IMG/VR virus record: IMGVR_UViG_3300005589_000045
Location: 1 to 47,853 of that record
DNA: 47,853 bases
Reading direction: 5' to 3' (one strand)
DNA from: a virus
In this document: positions 16,740 to 25,622 of the stretch, one piece after another
Numbering within the stretch: position 1 is the first letter of the stretch
How the letters are laid out: the number at the start of each line of letters is the position of its first letter
The notes under the pieces: model-generated
Seen by the model: only the letters and a program-made list of their open reading frames with translations
Told to the model about the DNA's origin: nothing
Database searches by the model: none
Position numbers and translations under genes: made by a program

Positions 16740-17324
16740 ATGAGAAAATTAACAGCTGCACAAAACGTTAATGCACCGAATGCTGATTATCCAAAAGGAA
16801 GAAGCAGAGATAAAACAGTAACCGAACCTGGTACAATATTTTCGGAAATATTGGCCGGTGATATTATTCAATTTTTTCAAAAATTGATAATAAGCGCATC
16901 AATAACAGAAAATGATTTACCTGATAATGTTACGAACGGGTATCAATTATTTGAAGCTTTGGTATATGCTATAAATGAGAATTTAAATGATAGCGGATGG
17001 ATTGACTTATTGCCCAGCGAAAAAGTCAACATGGTAGACGGCAAAGCAAAGCAAGTTGGAAAGGTGATAACTATAAAAGCCACATTTGATGTTACAGATC
17101 CAACAGGTGGAAGTATTACAATTTTTACATTGCCAGAAGGTATTGATGCGCCTATTATTGATGGAGTTGGAATACCTGGCTCAGCAGTTCAACAACAACA
17201 ACTTGGTTCACCTGTACCGCCTGTTGTAGTTAGAGCAAACAGTGATGGATCTTTAAGAGCAGTTCAAATTGAGGATTTTGTAACTGCAAAGACATACGGT
17301 TTATTTATAACATATGTTGTATAG
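16740..17324 (+). CDS. Tail-associated structural protein, unknown family
   Basis: This 194-residue protein follows the gp48-like gene and precedes the metalloprotease-like gene. The N-terminal half has a helix pattern (DIIQFFQKLIISASITENDL) and the C-terminal half (residues about 100-190) looks like a beta-rich domain (KVITIKATFDVTDP, 'GLFITYVV'). It may be a short fibre base or collar. No known family is evident. Confidence 0.6.
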   Translation: MRKLTAAQNVNAPNADYPKGRSRDKTVTEPGTIFSEILAGDIIQFFQKLIISASITENDLPDNVTNGYQLFEALVYAINENLNDSGWIDLLPSEKVNMVDGKAKQVGKVITIKATFDVTDPTGGSITIFTLPEGIDAPIIDGVGIPGSAVQQQQLGSPVPPVVVRANSDGSLRAVQIEDFVTAKTYGLFITYVV

Positions 17325-17326
17325 AT

Positions 17327-17722
17327 ATGATAATAAGGAATAAATATATACCATTTAAAGGTTTTGATAGGATTGCAATTTATCCTTTCATATTCATCAA
17401 AACTAATTGTGTTTTAACTAATGAAAAGTTAAGGCATGAATTAATACATATAGAACAGCAGAAAGAAATGATTGCATTAGGGGTTTTAATGGCTGTTTTA
17501 TTGACTTTACTATTTGGATTCAATTACTGGTATGTATTAATAGCTTTAGGCTTGTTTTATGGGGTCTATATTGTTAATTGGGTATTTGAATTGATTAAGA
17601 TTCCATTTGAAGATAAAGAAGCATACAAAGATCTGTTATTTGAAAAGGAAGCAAAGCAGAATGAGAAAAACATTAATTACTTGAAGAATCGAACCCGCTT
17701 CGCGTGGATAAAATACATTTGA
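17327..17722 (+). CDS. Membrane protein with HELIH zinc-protease motif
   Basis: This 131-residue protein carries HELIH at residues 37-41 in 'LRHELIHIEQQKEM', the HExxH signature of zinc metallopeptidases. Two hydrophobic segments follow (about 50-65 and 68-90). 'FEKEAKQNE' near residue 105 could give the third ligand, Glu. Similar proteins with RHExIHxxQQ then FExEA occur in Bacteroidota genomes as uncharacterised proteins; this is from memory. It lies inside the tail operon, two bases before the large tail gene, which is unusual for a membrane protein. Substrate is unknown. Confidence 0.6.
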   Translation: MIIRNKYIPFKGFDRIAIYPFIFIKTNCVLTNEKLRHELIHIEQQKEMIALGVLMAVLLTLLFGFNYWYVLIALGLFYGVYIVNWVFELIKIPFEDKEAYKDLLFEKEAKQNEKNINYLKNRTRFAWIKYI

Positions 17723-17723
17723 T

Positions 17724-20700
17724 ATGTTAGATCAAGAATTATTTGATGGTGAAGTAAGAACAACAATTGATGATGATGAAAATTTATCATTCAGACGTGC
17801 AAATCCTGCATCACCTGGAAGCCGTGTAATATCATGGGCAAATTTTAAAAATTTATTAAGAACTTTATTTGTTGATAAATCCACGGATCAAATCATAGAT
17901 GGTGAAAAAACATTCAACACATCACCAAAGGTGCCGGATCCAACTGAAGATTTGGGTTCAGTAAATTTAAGAACATTAAATGCTGCAGCCGCAAACACAG
18001 GACAGAAGGCGGACATATCAACCGGTGTTGTTTTTGGCGGCGAAATATCATTAAATGTAGATCCAACAAAAATAGATATTGAAGCCGGTGAAGCTTATGT
18101 TGTTAATTCATATACAAACCCACAAAACACGACATTTGTAAAATTAACATGGGCAAAACAGATTGGTATTTCAATAACTAATATTAATACTCAATTAATT
18201 ACTTACATATGTGTTAAAGATGATGGGACCGGGAACCCTGAATTTCTGCAATCACCATCAACACAAACAACCATTGAAAGCAGATCCGTTGTAGAATTGG
18301 GTTTAGCTGTTCATGATAATTTATCAACAGTTTCAAAAGTCACATCCTTTGCAAATAGGACAAAGGATATTGATTTAAAAATATTAGATTTTAGCGTTGC
18401 TTTTGGCCGTATTAATGTGCAGGGTGGAAATGAATACACTTTCAATGGTGCAAATTTACAGATCAATAAATCTGCAGGTCGCATGTTTGGTCCTGGCGCT
18501 AATTATGGCAACAGCAAAGAGGATCCAAACTACATCAACTCACCAGCAGAAACAGGTTTAATATTCAAAACAGTTTATAATAATTCAGGAACACAGGTTG
18601 GAGAATCAAACACTGTTGATACTAGTAATTATAATCCACTTGGAGAAGGTGGTTTGGTTCCAATACCTAGTAAATTATGGACAACTATAGGCATATTTTT
18701 TAGTCCTGAAACAGGTTTAACTATTCTTCATTATGGACAATATTTATATGATTCAGGTAAAAATGCAATTGATTCATGGAGGCGTGAAAAATATAAAATT
18801 GTGCCAGAATTATCAGGTGTTGCATTACGTGGTGTTATAGCAGTCAAAAGTGGTGCAACTGATTTATCAGATCCTGAACAGGCAAAGTTTATTGATCCGG
18901 GCTCATTAGGATTGTTAACAAATGAAAATATAAACACTTATTCACGATATGCAGAGCCGGTTGAATTATTAAATGGTTTATCAAGTTTTTCAGTAGATAT
19001 TGATTTAATTGAATCAGGTGGTGTAATATATGCTGAAATAGAACGTGACGGTGGCGGTGATGTTGATTACGTATTCAATCAACGTGAATATCCATTAAAT
19101 TGTACAACAGGACCAGGTACAGGAGGAAAAGCACGAATTGCACTAACAGCAGGACCAAGTGCAACAGTATCACAAACCAATTGGATTTATGCAATAAGAA
19201 GTGGTGATGTTGCAATATTGCAAGTTTCATCATCAAGACCAACAGGAGAATTTGCATACATACACTTATGCGAATTGCCAAATGTTGCCACGTTTTTAAC
19301 TGATGATGCAGATTTAGAACAAAGATATAATGATGCCAAAAGTTTTGATGGTAGGTCAGCCGTTCAAAGATCTAGTGAATGGATCAGAACCAGAAGACCA
19401 GAATATGAAAATGGAATGGTGCAAACTGTTTCAATCAACACAACACCATCACCTGATTCTATTGATTATACACAATCTGTTGGATCTGCATGGCAAAAAC
19501 ATCTGCAAGCAAACGTTCCTGAATTACAGGTAAGTGTTGATGGAATAAAAATTGCGAACCACCCAACAACACCAGGTTTAAAGGTTACTGATTTAAACTC
19601 TGTTGAATTATTGCAAGATAGTGCAGGAAATTCACTTAGTGGTGCGTCATTCAATTGGGTTATATGGGTTAGTGTTGGGTATAAAGGCAATTCAAAGCTT
19701 TGGATTAATTTACCAGAATCAGCAGATTCATCTGATGCTGCAGCAGTATCAAAACAAAATAATGGTGATAGATCAATTCCGAAAAAATATAAAAGTGTAG
19801 GGGTATTGGTTGCATCTTTGCCATTTAAACATTCACCATCAGGTGGTGGAACTTACACAAACTTAGCTGCAACGTTATTATCAAAACAGGTAATTGATAT
19901 AAGGGGAGAAATGCCCGGTTCAAATACTGGTGGAACATCAGGAACATCAATTGTTAATGAATTTTTAGATTCATTATTCAGAATAATATCAAATACAACA
20001 GGGTTTAAACTTAGGGCCATATTAAATGCTTTTACTGCAGACAGAAATATTGAATTTCAAGATAAAGATGGCACGGTTGCAATGTTGGATGATATTGGAG
20101 CATCAACGCCTGAGTGGCCTTTAAACGCTGTAACACCTTTGGATAGCTCAAACTACGCGCCTGACTTAGCAAAAAGCGACGTAGACGACAAAGCAGTGGT
20201 GAACGGCACCACTGAATTAAATTTCATTACACCTATCAACGTTTCAACTACAAAAGGCCGAAAGAAATACATTGTTATTGATAATAGCGCAAATAGTTCT
20301 GATATTGATGCTATTAACTTTACAGGGTATAAATTTATTGATGGGTACATACCTCAAAAAATAGCAGCAAATAGTAATGATAGCCTTATAATTGAGATAT
20401 TTAATAACTTAGGCGTCGTCAATGCAAAAGTTATTTCGAATAAATTGGCATCTGTAGAGAAGCCATTTTCAGAAACAATTTCTATTGCAGAATTATTAAG
20501 TCATTCACTAAATTACACGCAAACTACCATATTAAATATAATTAAAGGAACAGGTGTATTTATTGGCGGAACTTATCAGGTAGTAATAACAACAGACGGT
20601 AAAGCTATTAATTTCAGCAACGACTTTATTATATTTAATAATGACTATTCATCGCTAGATATAGGCGAGTATTTATTTGTGTTCGCTTACTTGCCTGATG

Positions 20701-21521
20701 GAAGGATAGGTGCTAGTATATCTGCAACATCTTCTGATGAAATACCGCCAACAATCACAGGCTTTAATGACACAGGATTGAATCTAAGTATATTAGTTAA
20801 TTTTAATGAAGGTATATATGGCGCTGACGATGGGTTAACCCCCATTGATGCAGCGGATTTAATTGTTACTAATTTCGTAGCAAGCGGAGCCACAGCTGTA
20901 TCTATTGCAAGTGTTGAAAAGTCAGCAGGGGGGGCATTGACAGGTGGTGAAACTTCAGTAAAATGCAATCTATCAATTACAGGTACGGCAGATGGTACGG
21001 AAACCTTCCAGATACAGCCAGCAGATGGAGTGAGCGTATACGACAAAGCAGGTAATGCAATGTTAGCAACCGAAACAACTGGAACTATTACACTTAACGT
21101 TGGCTTAACAACACTAATAGATAAAACATTTGAAGATCTAACGGGGTGGACGGCTTCAGCAGTTAATCCAGAAGATAGCGCAGAGATTGCCGACGATTCA
21201 GGCACAAATAAGTTATTTTTAGACTATCAAAGTCTTGATCTAAACGGCCCAGTTGCATTTAAAACTGGAATTTTTACCGTTAACGATACAATTAAAATCA
21301 CCGTTGAGGGGGTTAATCTAGTACAGGGTAATTTAGTTGTATTTGTTGGCGCATCAAGTGGCGCTGATTTCAGTTCTAATATTACTACAAATGGCACAAC
21401 AGTAATTGATAATATCGACACAACAGGTTTCGGAGGTGATTATATAATTCTAGGAACTAGAAAGAATCAGGCTAATATTGACACAGGTTACATTCGTAGA
21501 ATAATAGTAGAAAAGTATTAA
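17724..21521 (+). CDS. Large tail protein, probable tail fibre
   Basis: This 1265-residue protein is probably the receptor-binding fibre. The N-terminal 60 residues probably attach to the baseplate. The middle is a series of beta-rich domains with no known enzyme motif. From about residue 1005 there is an Ig-like domain (PPTITGFNDTGLNLSILVNF, 'GETSVKCNLSITGTADGTE', 'DKAGNAM'), then a last beta-sandwich domain (residues about 1130-1265) that could bind sugars. Codon choice and wording change near nucleotide 20103 (residue about 793), suggesting a newly acquired 3' part. Confidence 0.75.
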   Translation: MLDQELFDGEVRTTIDDDENLSFRRANPASPGSRVISWANFKNLLRTLFVDKSTDQIIDGEKTFNTSPKVPDPTEDLGSVNLRTLNAAAANTGQKADISTGVVFGGEISLNVDPTKIDIEAGEAYVVNSYTNPQNTTFVKLTWAKQIGISITNINTQLITYICVKDDGTGNPEFLQSPSTQTTIESRSVVELGLAVHDNLSTVSKVTSFANRTKDIDLKILDFSVAFGRINVQGGNEYTFNGANLQINKSAGRMFGPGANYGNSKEDPNYINSPAETGLIFKTVYNNSGTQVGESNTVDTSNYNPLGEGGLVPIPSKLWTTIGIFFSPETGLTILHYGQYLYDSGKNAIDSWRREKYKIVPELSGVALRGVIAVKSGATDLSDPEQAKFIDPGSLGLLTNENINTYSRYAEPVELLNGLSSFSVDIDLIESGGVIYAEIERDGGGDVDYVFNQREYPLNCTTGPGTGGKARIALTAGPSATVSQTNWIYAIRSGDVAILQVSSSRPTGEFAYIHLCELPNVATFLTDDADLEQRYNDAKSFDGRSAVQRSSEWIRTRRPEYENGMVQTVSINTTPSPDSIDYTQSVGSAWQKHLQANVPELQVSVDGIKIANHPTTPGLKVTDLNSVELLQDSAGNSLSGASFNWVIWVSVGYKGNSKLWINLPESADSSDAAAVSKQNNGDRSIPKKYKSVGVLVASLPFKHSPSGGGTYTNLAATLLSKQVIDIRGEMPGSNTGGTSGTSIVNEFLDSLFRIISNTTGFKLRAILNAFTADRNIEFQDKDGTVAMLDDIGASTPEWPLNAVTPLDSSNYAPDLAKSDVDDKAVVNGTTELNFITPINVSTTKGRKKYIVIDNSANSSDIDAINFTGYKFIDGYIPQKIAANSNDSLIIEIFNNLGVVNAKVISNKLASVEKPFSETISIAELLSHSLNYTQTTILNIIKGTGVFIGGTYQVVITTDGKAINFSNDFIIFNNDYSSLDIGEYLFVFAYLPDGRIGASISATSSDEIPPTITGFNDTGLNLSILVNFNEGIYGADDGLTPIDAADLIVTNFVASGATAVSIASVEKSAGGALTGGETSVKCNLSITGTADGTETFQIQPADGVSVYDKAGNAMLATETTGTITLNVGLTTLIDKTFEDLTGWTASAVNPEDSAEIADDSGTNKLFLDYQSLDLNGPVAFKTGIFTVNDTIKITVEGVNLVQGNLVVFVGASSGADFSSNITTNGTTVIDNIDTTGFGGDYIILGTRKNQANIDTGYIRRIIVEKY

Positions 21522-22517
21522 TTATGATGTTATTTTTTCAACAACTAATATCAGGGGGTGGTAGTCAACCAGTGCCACCACTGATCGAATCAGTTTTTGA
21601 CACTGATTTTATAAATAGCATTGTTTATTCGCAAGAAGCTGACTACCAAATAAGGTCAGCGGCTAGTGAGTGGCGTTTTCAATACTCAGGCACATACTTA
21701 GGATTGAAAGTTAAGCCAACCGCATACAATACTTTTCCGCAATGGTCACAAATCGCAATTATAATAGATGGTGTATATTGGAGCTTCGAAAGCTTCAGTG
21801 ATGAGACGCTGCATGAAATTACACTACCATCAGGAAATAAAACTATCGAATTAATTGAGGGCTTAACGAGTAAACCTACTACTATAATAGGGACATTTTT
21901 AACTGATGTAATACTTGATTCAACTAAGTTTACAAAAATTAATGAAACGACAGTAAGTGAAAAACTTTTATTTTTAGGGAATTCAATTACTGTTGGAGCA
22001 AATGCAACCATCCCAAGTACACAAGGATATGCACAGCTATTTAAGTACGAAAACAGTAAGCAAATAGGGATATTAGGTTATGGATATGGTAAAGTGAAAG
22101 ATTTTGGCGAAACACAACAAAAGAGGGACGATGTTGTTGCCGATATTGTTGAAATGTTTTCAAATGTCACAACAACTAAAAAGTTAATCATATCTTTAGG
22201 TACTAACGACGGCGCTTTGGATGGTACAACAGGAACAACATTAAGACCTTGGTATGATGCTTTACTTGATGATATTAACGCGGCTGATAGTTCTATACAA
22301 ATATATTGTATAACTCCAATTATACGTAGTTCAGATGGGGCTTTATATGATGGCATTAGAAGTGAGATAACAGCCTCCGCAAATGCAAGAGCTTATTCAA
22401 CTCCAATAGATGGCAAATCTATTTTAACAACAGGAGACTTAGCCGATGGTGTTCATCCGACTGTAGCCGGGCATAAAAAGTATAAGGACGCTGTTGAATT
22501 GGTCATATTGCCTTAGC
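20103..22517 (+). other. Putative exchanged receptor-binding module
   Basis: From about 20103 the DNA changes style: AGC, TAC, GAC and GCG codons become common, while the GCA/TCA/ACA-rich style of the upstream tail gene fades. The new style covers the C-terminal third of the fibre and the whole SGNH esterase gene and ends at its stop. The old style returns immediately in the stub at 22518. Boundaries were judged by eye. Confidence 0.5.
21524..22516 (+). CDS. SGNH-hydrolase esterase with jelly-roll-like N-domain
   Basis: This 330-residue protein is a likely tail-associated deacetylase. Residues about 20-135 form a beta-rich domain. The SGNH domain begins at residue 148 and has all four blocks: LGNSIT with Ser154, glycines in 'GYGYGK' (185-190), GTND with Asn228, and DGVH with Asp308 and His311. 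A beta domain followed by SGNH recalls CE2-type acetyl esterases. It starts two bases after the fibre gene, so it may trim acetyl groups from host surface glycans during adsorption. No signal peptide is clear. Confidence 0.8.
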   Translation: MMLFFQQLISGGGSQPVPPLIESVFDTDFINSIVYSQEADYQIRSAASEWRFQYSGTYLGLKVKPTAYNTFPQWSQIAIIIDGVYWSFESFSDETLHEITLPSGNKTIELIEGLTSKPTTIIGTFLTDVILDSTKFTKINETTVSEKLLFLGNSITVGANATIPSTQGYAQLFKYENSKQIGILGYGYGKVKDFGETQQKRDDVVADIVEMFSNVTTTKKLIISLGTNDGALDGTTGTTLRPWYDALLDDINAADSSIQIYCITPIIRSSDGALYDGIRSEITASANARAYSTPIDGKSILTTGDLADGVHPTVAGHKKYKDAVELVILP

Positions 22518-22598
22518 CTAGATGTTGATTTGATGGTAGTTTATGGTTCTGTTGATTCAACATTGGTAGATGTTAAGCCAACAATTACAAATATTTAA
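22518..22598 (+). pseudogene. 3' stub of a displaced tail gene
   Basis: Starting two bases after the esterase stop, one frame is open to a TAA at 22596-22598 and reads LDVDLMVVYGSVDSTLVDV and then KPTITNI. It has no start codon of its own at the front. Its wording (GTT GAT, TCA, ACA, CCA) matches the original tail gene rather than the module before it. I read it as the former C-terminal end of the fibre or a neighbour, cut off when the new module came in. Confidence 0.5.
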
Positions 22599-22629
22599 TA
22601 CATTTACATATTTAAATCATATAAATAAA

Positions 22630-22728
22630 ATGAAAGTAATACCAGGAGTAAAACCAATGAGATGTACATGTGGTGATGATGAGGAAGAAAAAGACACGGA
22701 ACCAGTTAAACCACCGCCAGGTAAATAA
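22630..22728 (+). CDS. 32-residue acidic/proline-rich small protein
   Basis: The product starts MKVIPGVKPMRCTCGDDEEE and ends PPPGK. It has a CTC pair, an acidic patch and a proline-rich end, but no signal peptide or membrane segment, so it does not look like Rz1. The stop overlaps the next start (TAATG), which suggests translational coupling with the membrane protein gene. AT-rich DNA precedes its start. Function is unknown. Confidence 0.5.
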   Translation: MKVIPGVKPMRCTCGDDEEEKDTEPVKPPPGK

Positions 22729-23213
22729 TGAAATTTATTCTTAAAAATATAATAGCTCTGTTGTTGATTCTGATATCATGTTTTTCAGAATTTACGGTGG
22801 AGCTATTTGCAAATTTTCCACATAGCATGATTGATGGATATAAATACACATATGGTGAATTCATTTATTATTTTATCATTCAACTTGCTTGGCTCATCGC
22901 AGTGATTCATATATATAAAATAACTAAAAACAGAGAATCAAAAATATTGTTTTTAGGTTTATCGATATGGCACACAATGGAATTGATACAGGAATTCAAT
23001 TCACTATTTAAATTAAATATAGAGTTTCTAAATAAGTCTGATTCAACAGCTAGTGATGTTATGCAAATTATATTCATTACTTTAGTGACATTAGTAATTT
23101 ACCTTGCACACACGAAATGTACATTATTATTCCGTTTATTGGCGCACTCATTGTTGCTTTATTTGCAGGGATTACAACGTATAAAAGTGAAGTTGAAAAA
23201 GAAGTTAAATTAA
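22728..23213 (+). CDS. Membrane protein, possible holin or lysis accessory
   Basis: This 161-residue protein has about four hydrophobic segments (residues 5-25, 45-65, 75-90, 110-135) and a basic tail (IKVKLKKKLN). It stands upstream of the muramidase, in the lysis area, so a holin-like role is possible. The last 97 bases overlap the next gene in another frame, and the tail sequence may be shaped by that. No family is recognised. Confidence 0.6.
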   Translation: MKFILKNIIALLLILISCFSEFTVELFANFPHSMIDGYKYTYGEFIYYFIIQLAWLIAVIHIYKITKNRESKILFLGLSIWHTMELIQEFNSLFKLNIEFLNKSDSTASDVMQIIFITLVTLVIYLAHTKCTLLFRLLAHSLLLYLQGLQRIKVKLKKKLN

Positions 23214-23608
23214 TTGAAATACGAAGAAAAATAAAATCGGGTGAAATGGATGATAAACTAATTGAATTCATACAGGATACAGAAAGGCGGTTTGGTGATC
23301 TTGAATTGAATAATGAAAAAAGGTTTAATAAGTTTGAAAAAAGCGTTTCTAATATTATTAACGGATTTAAAGAAGAAATTGTAAAAACCGTTAAAGAAGA
23401 AGTTGTGACAATAATTGATGATAAATTAAGAACTCGAGAATCAAAGAAAATAAAAGGTTTGAAAGCCTTTGCAATTGGTATTGCTGCATTTTTAATAACT
23501 GTTGGATCAAATATTGGGGTTGGAATTGTTGTTTATAAATATCAAAAAAACTACGACATAAAGGTTGAACAAAGTCAATCAAATACAAACCGCACTTATA
23601 AAGACTAA
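23117..23608 (+). CDS. Two-segment membrane protein with coiled coil, possible holin/spanin-like
   Basis: This 163-residue protein has an N-terminal membrane segment (IIIPFIGALIVALFAGITTY), a charged coiled coil (residues about 25-110) and a second membrane segment near residue 120-140 (GLKAFAIGIAAFLITVGSNI). Its place directly before the muramidase suggests a lysis role. It starts inside the upstream gene. The coiled coil could bridge membrane and peptidoglycan. The exact role is open. Confidence 0.6.
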   Translation: MYIIIPFIGALIVALFAGITTYKSEVEKEVKLIEIRRKIKSGEMDDKLIEFIQDTERRFGDLELNNEKRFNKFEKSVSNIINGFKEEIVKTVKEEVVTIIDDKLRTRESKKIKGLKAFAIGIAAFLITVGSNIGVGIVVYKYQKNYDIKVEQSQSNTNRTYKD

Positions 23609-23619
23609 AATCATAAAAC

Positions 23620-24147
23620 ATGGCAGACATTAAAACAGCATTAAAAATCACATTCCTGCATGAGGGTGGATACGTGTTTGATCCAGATGATCCAGGTGGT
23701 GAAACATTCAAAGGAGTTGCAAGAAAATCCAATCCAAATTGGATCGGTTGGAATTATCTTGATGAGATGAAAAGTAATAGTGATTTTCCAGAATGTTTAA
23801 ATGATAATAGAAGATTGCATGATGCTATTGTTGATTTATACAAATCAAATTATTGGGATCGTGTAAAAGGTGATTCAATAGAAAACCAATTGATTGCAAA
23901 CAAAGTTTTTGATATTGCAATTAACATGGGACCAGGCACGGCTGCAAAACTATTGCAATTAACATTAGATGTAACTATTGATGGCAGGATAGGAAATCAA
24001 ACATTAAATGCATTAAATGCGGCTAATTTTGAGTTATTTATGTCTGAATTTCGTTTAGTTATCATTTCGCGTTACATGGCTATATGTAAAAATCGTTATA
24101 AGTCGCGAAAATTTTTGTATGGTTGGATTAAAAGAGCATTATCATGA
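23620..24147 (+). CDS. Endolysin, GH108-type N-acetylmuramidase
   Basis: This 175-residue protein should cut the glycan backbone of peptidoglycan. The start 'FLHEGGYVFDPDDPGGETFK' carries the GH108 signature with the catalytic Glu at residue 15. The C-terminal half (residues about 80-170, 'IAINMGPGTAAKLLQLTL', 'DGRIGNQTLNALN') fits the peptidoglycan-binding domain usually joined to it. No signal peptide is seen, so export by a holin is expected. It overlaps the next gene by four bases. Confidence 0.92.
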   Translation: MADIKTALKITFLHEGGYVFDPDDPGGETFKGVARKSNPNWIGWNYLDEMKSNSDFPECLNDNRRLHDAIVDLYKSNYWDRVKGDSIENQLIANKVFDIAINMGPGTAAKLLQLTLDVTIDGRIGNQTLNALNAANFELFMSEFRLVIISRYMAICKNRYKSRKFLYGWIKRALS

Positions 24148-24551
24148 GCATATTTACAAAAATATTTTCTGGAGAAGGAACCAGCATCATTAATTCTGTT
24201 GGTGGTATATTGGATAATCTTGTTACAACAAAAGCAGAAAAGCAAGAATTATCCAATGAAGAAGCGAAAGCGGAACGCAATTTCATTCTAGAACAAAAGA
24301 AACTAGGCATCAAAGAGCATGAAATGTATTTGCACGATGCTCAAAATGCACGAGATAATGAAACAAAGCGTGATACATCAGAGCATTCAAGTTGGTTGAG
24401 TAAGAATATACATGAAATAATTGCATTAGCTGTATTTGGGGCTTGGATAACATCATTATTTGTGAAAACGGAAGTTTCTTCTGATGATATTATGCCAATA
24501 ATGTTAATGGTTGGCGGTTATCTATTTGGAAGAACAAAACCACAATCTTAA
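24144..24551 (+). CDS. Putative holin (membrane-anchored C-terminus)
   Basis: This 135-residue protein has a charged helical N-terminal half (EKQELSNEEAKAERNFILEQ) and a C-terminal half with two membrane segments (EIIALAVFGAWITSLFV and DDIMPIMLMVGGYLFG). This layout resembles the three-TM holin family found after phage muramidases. It is coupled to the endolysin gene (ATGA overlap). It is the last gene before a terminator. Confidence 0.65.
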   Translation: MSIFTKIFSGEGTSIINSVGGILDNLVTTKAEKQELSNEEAKAERNFILEQKKLGIKEHEMYLHDAQNARDNETKRDTSEHSSWLSKNIHEIIALAVFGAWITSLFVKTEVSSDDIMPIMLMVGGYLFGRTKPQS

Positions 24552-24617
24552 CTTTTTATTTATCTATAACAGAAAAAGAAATTAAAGATCTGTTTTTTTA
24601 TGGGTTAGTGGATGATT

Positions 24618-24650
24618 AGCCGCGTGTGATTTATTGCACGTGGCTTTTTT
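24618..24650 (+). terminator. Terminator after lysis genes
   Basis: AGCCGCGTG and CACGTGGCT form a 9-bp stem (one G-U pair) with a 10-base loop and six T behind it. Confidence 0.85.
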
Positions 24651-24685
24651 ATGCAATTCATGTTGCACAACATATAATCAAAATA

Positions 24686-24714
24686 TTGCAAATTCAGTTG
24701 CATTGTTATATTTG
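24686..24714 (+). promoter_or_regulatory. Early promoter before the nuclease gene
   Basis: TTG at 24686-24688, an 18-base spacer and TATATTTG at 24707-24714 match the Bacteroidota consensus. The start codon lies 28 bases downstream. Confidence 0.75.
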
Positions 24715-24741
24715 CAAAAAGCTAATAATTAAAACATAAAC

Positions 24742-25620
24742 ATGACAGAACAAAAACAACCAACTGCAGAAGAAGTTGCAGCTGCAATTGAAGTAAAATT
24801 TGCAAAAGAAATCGAAATGATCATGAATGGTGAAAAAGCACTTTCATTTAGTTCATTATCACAATTCATGGAAAGTCCGAAGCATTTCAAAATTTACAAA
24901 ACCGCAAAACAAGAAGCAACAAAAGCCATGGAAGAAGGGAAGATGTTTCACATGGCATGTTTGGAACCAGAAGAATTTAAGAAAAAATATTATATTCTTG
25001 ATGATTCTGAAATTATTGAAGAATTAAAGAAAAAAGGAGCTAAAAACCCACGTGCAAAAAATGAGTACAAAGAATGGTTGCATCAAACTGAAGAGAAAAA
25101 TTCAGGGCGCGAACATATTGATGCAGATTTATATGAAACATTCATTGCAATGGGAAAAGCATTGAATGCAAATCATGCATCAGGTCCATTGATGGCTGCA
25201 TTAACTGAAAAGGAACAAGGATTCAAGTTCATGCATCATGATCAGCTGTTGGTTTCAGGAAAGATTGATGGATATGGAGTTATAAAAGAAAATAATACAA
25301 TATATGAAGCCGGTGAATTTACTGCAGATCTTAAAAAAGTTGCAGATGCACGTTTTGCAAAGCTTAAATGGAAGATTAAAGATTTAAGATATGATGTTCA
25401 GGGCGTTATATACAACAAAGCAAAAAGCATAAAACGACATTATCTTATTTGCATTGATATGAATTGCAACATTACTGTTATTCTAATATCAAATGATGCA
25501 TGGGGCCGTGCAGATGAGTGTTTTCAAGATGCAATGGAAAGATTCATTGATTGTGCAGAAACAGATCAGTGGGATGCATCATATGAATTTTGGTCACAAC
25601 AAGCTTATCAAATACTATAA
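24742..25620 (+). CDS. PD-(D/E)XK nuclease, RecE/DUF3799-like
   Basis: This 292-residue protein is a probable DNA exonuclease for recombination. It shows 'LSFSSLSQFMESPKHFKIY' at residue 35, a His in 'GKMFHMACLEP' (70), the catalytic Asp in 'SGKIDGYG' (176), DLK at 196-198, and 'YDVQGVIYNKA' with Gln at 220. This order fits phage nucleases of the DUF3799 group. I find no clear RecT-like annealing protein next to it. Confidence 0.85.
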   Translation: MTEQKQPTAEEVAAAIEVKFAKEIEMIMNGEKALSFSSLSQFMESPKHFKIYKTAKQEATKAMEEGKMFHMACLEPEEFKKKYYILDDSEIIEELKKKGAKNPRAKNEYKEWLHQTEEKNSGREHIDADLYETFIAMGKALNANHASGPLMAALTEKEQGFKFMHHDQLLVSGKIDGYGVIKENNTIYEAGEFTADLKKVADARFAKLKWKIKDLRYDVQGVIYNKAKSIKRHYLICIDMNCNITVILISNDAWGRADECFQDAMERFIDCAETDQWDASYEFWSQQAYQIL

Positions 25621-25622
25621 CC

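Larger units (their letters stand above)
24552..24741. other. Intergenic region between lysis and early genes
   Basis: It contains the terminator at 24618-24650 and the promoter at 24686-24714. I see nothing else. It marks the border between the late (head, tail, lysis) and early regions. Confidence 0.7.
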
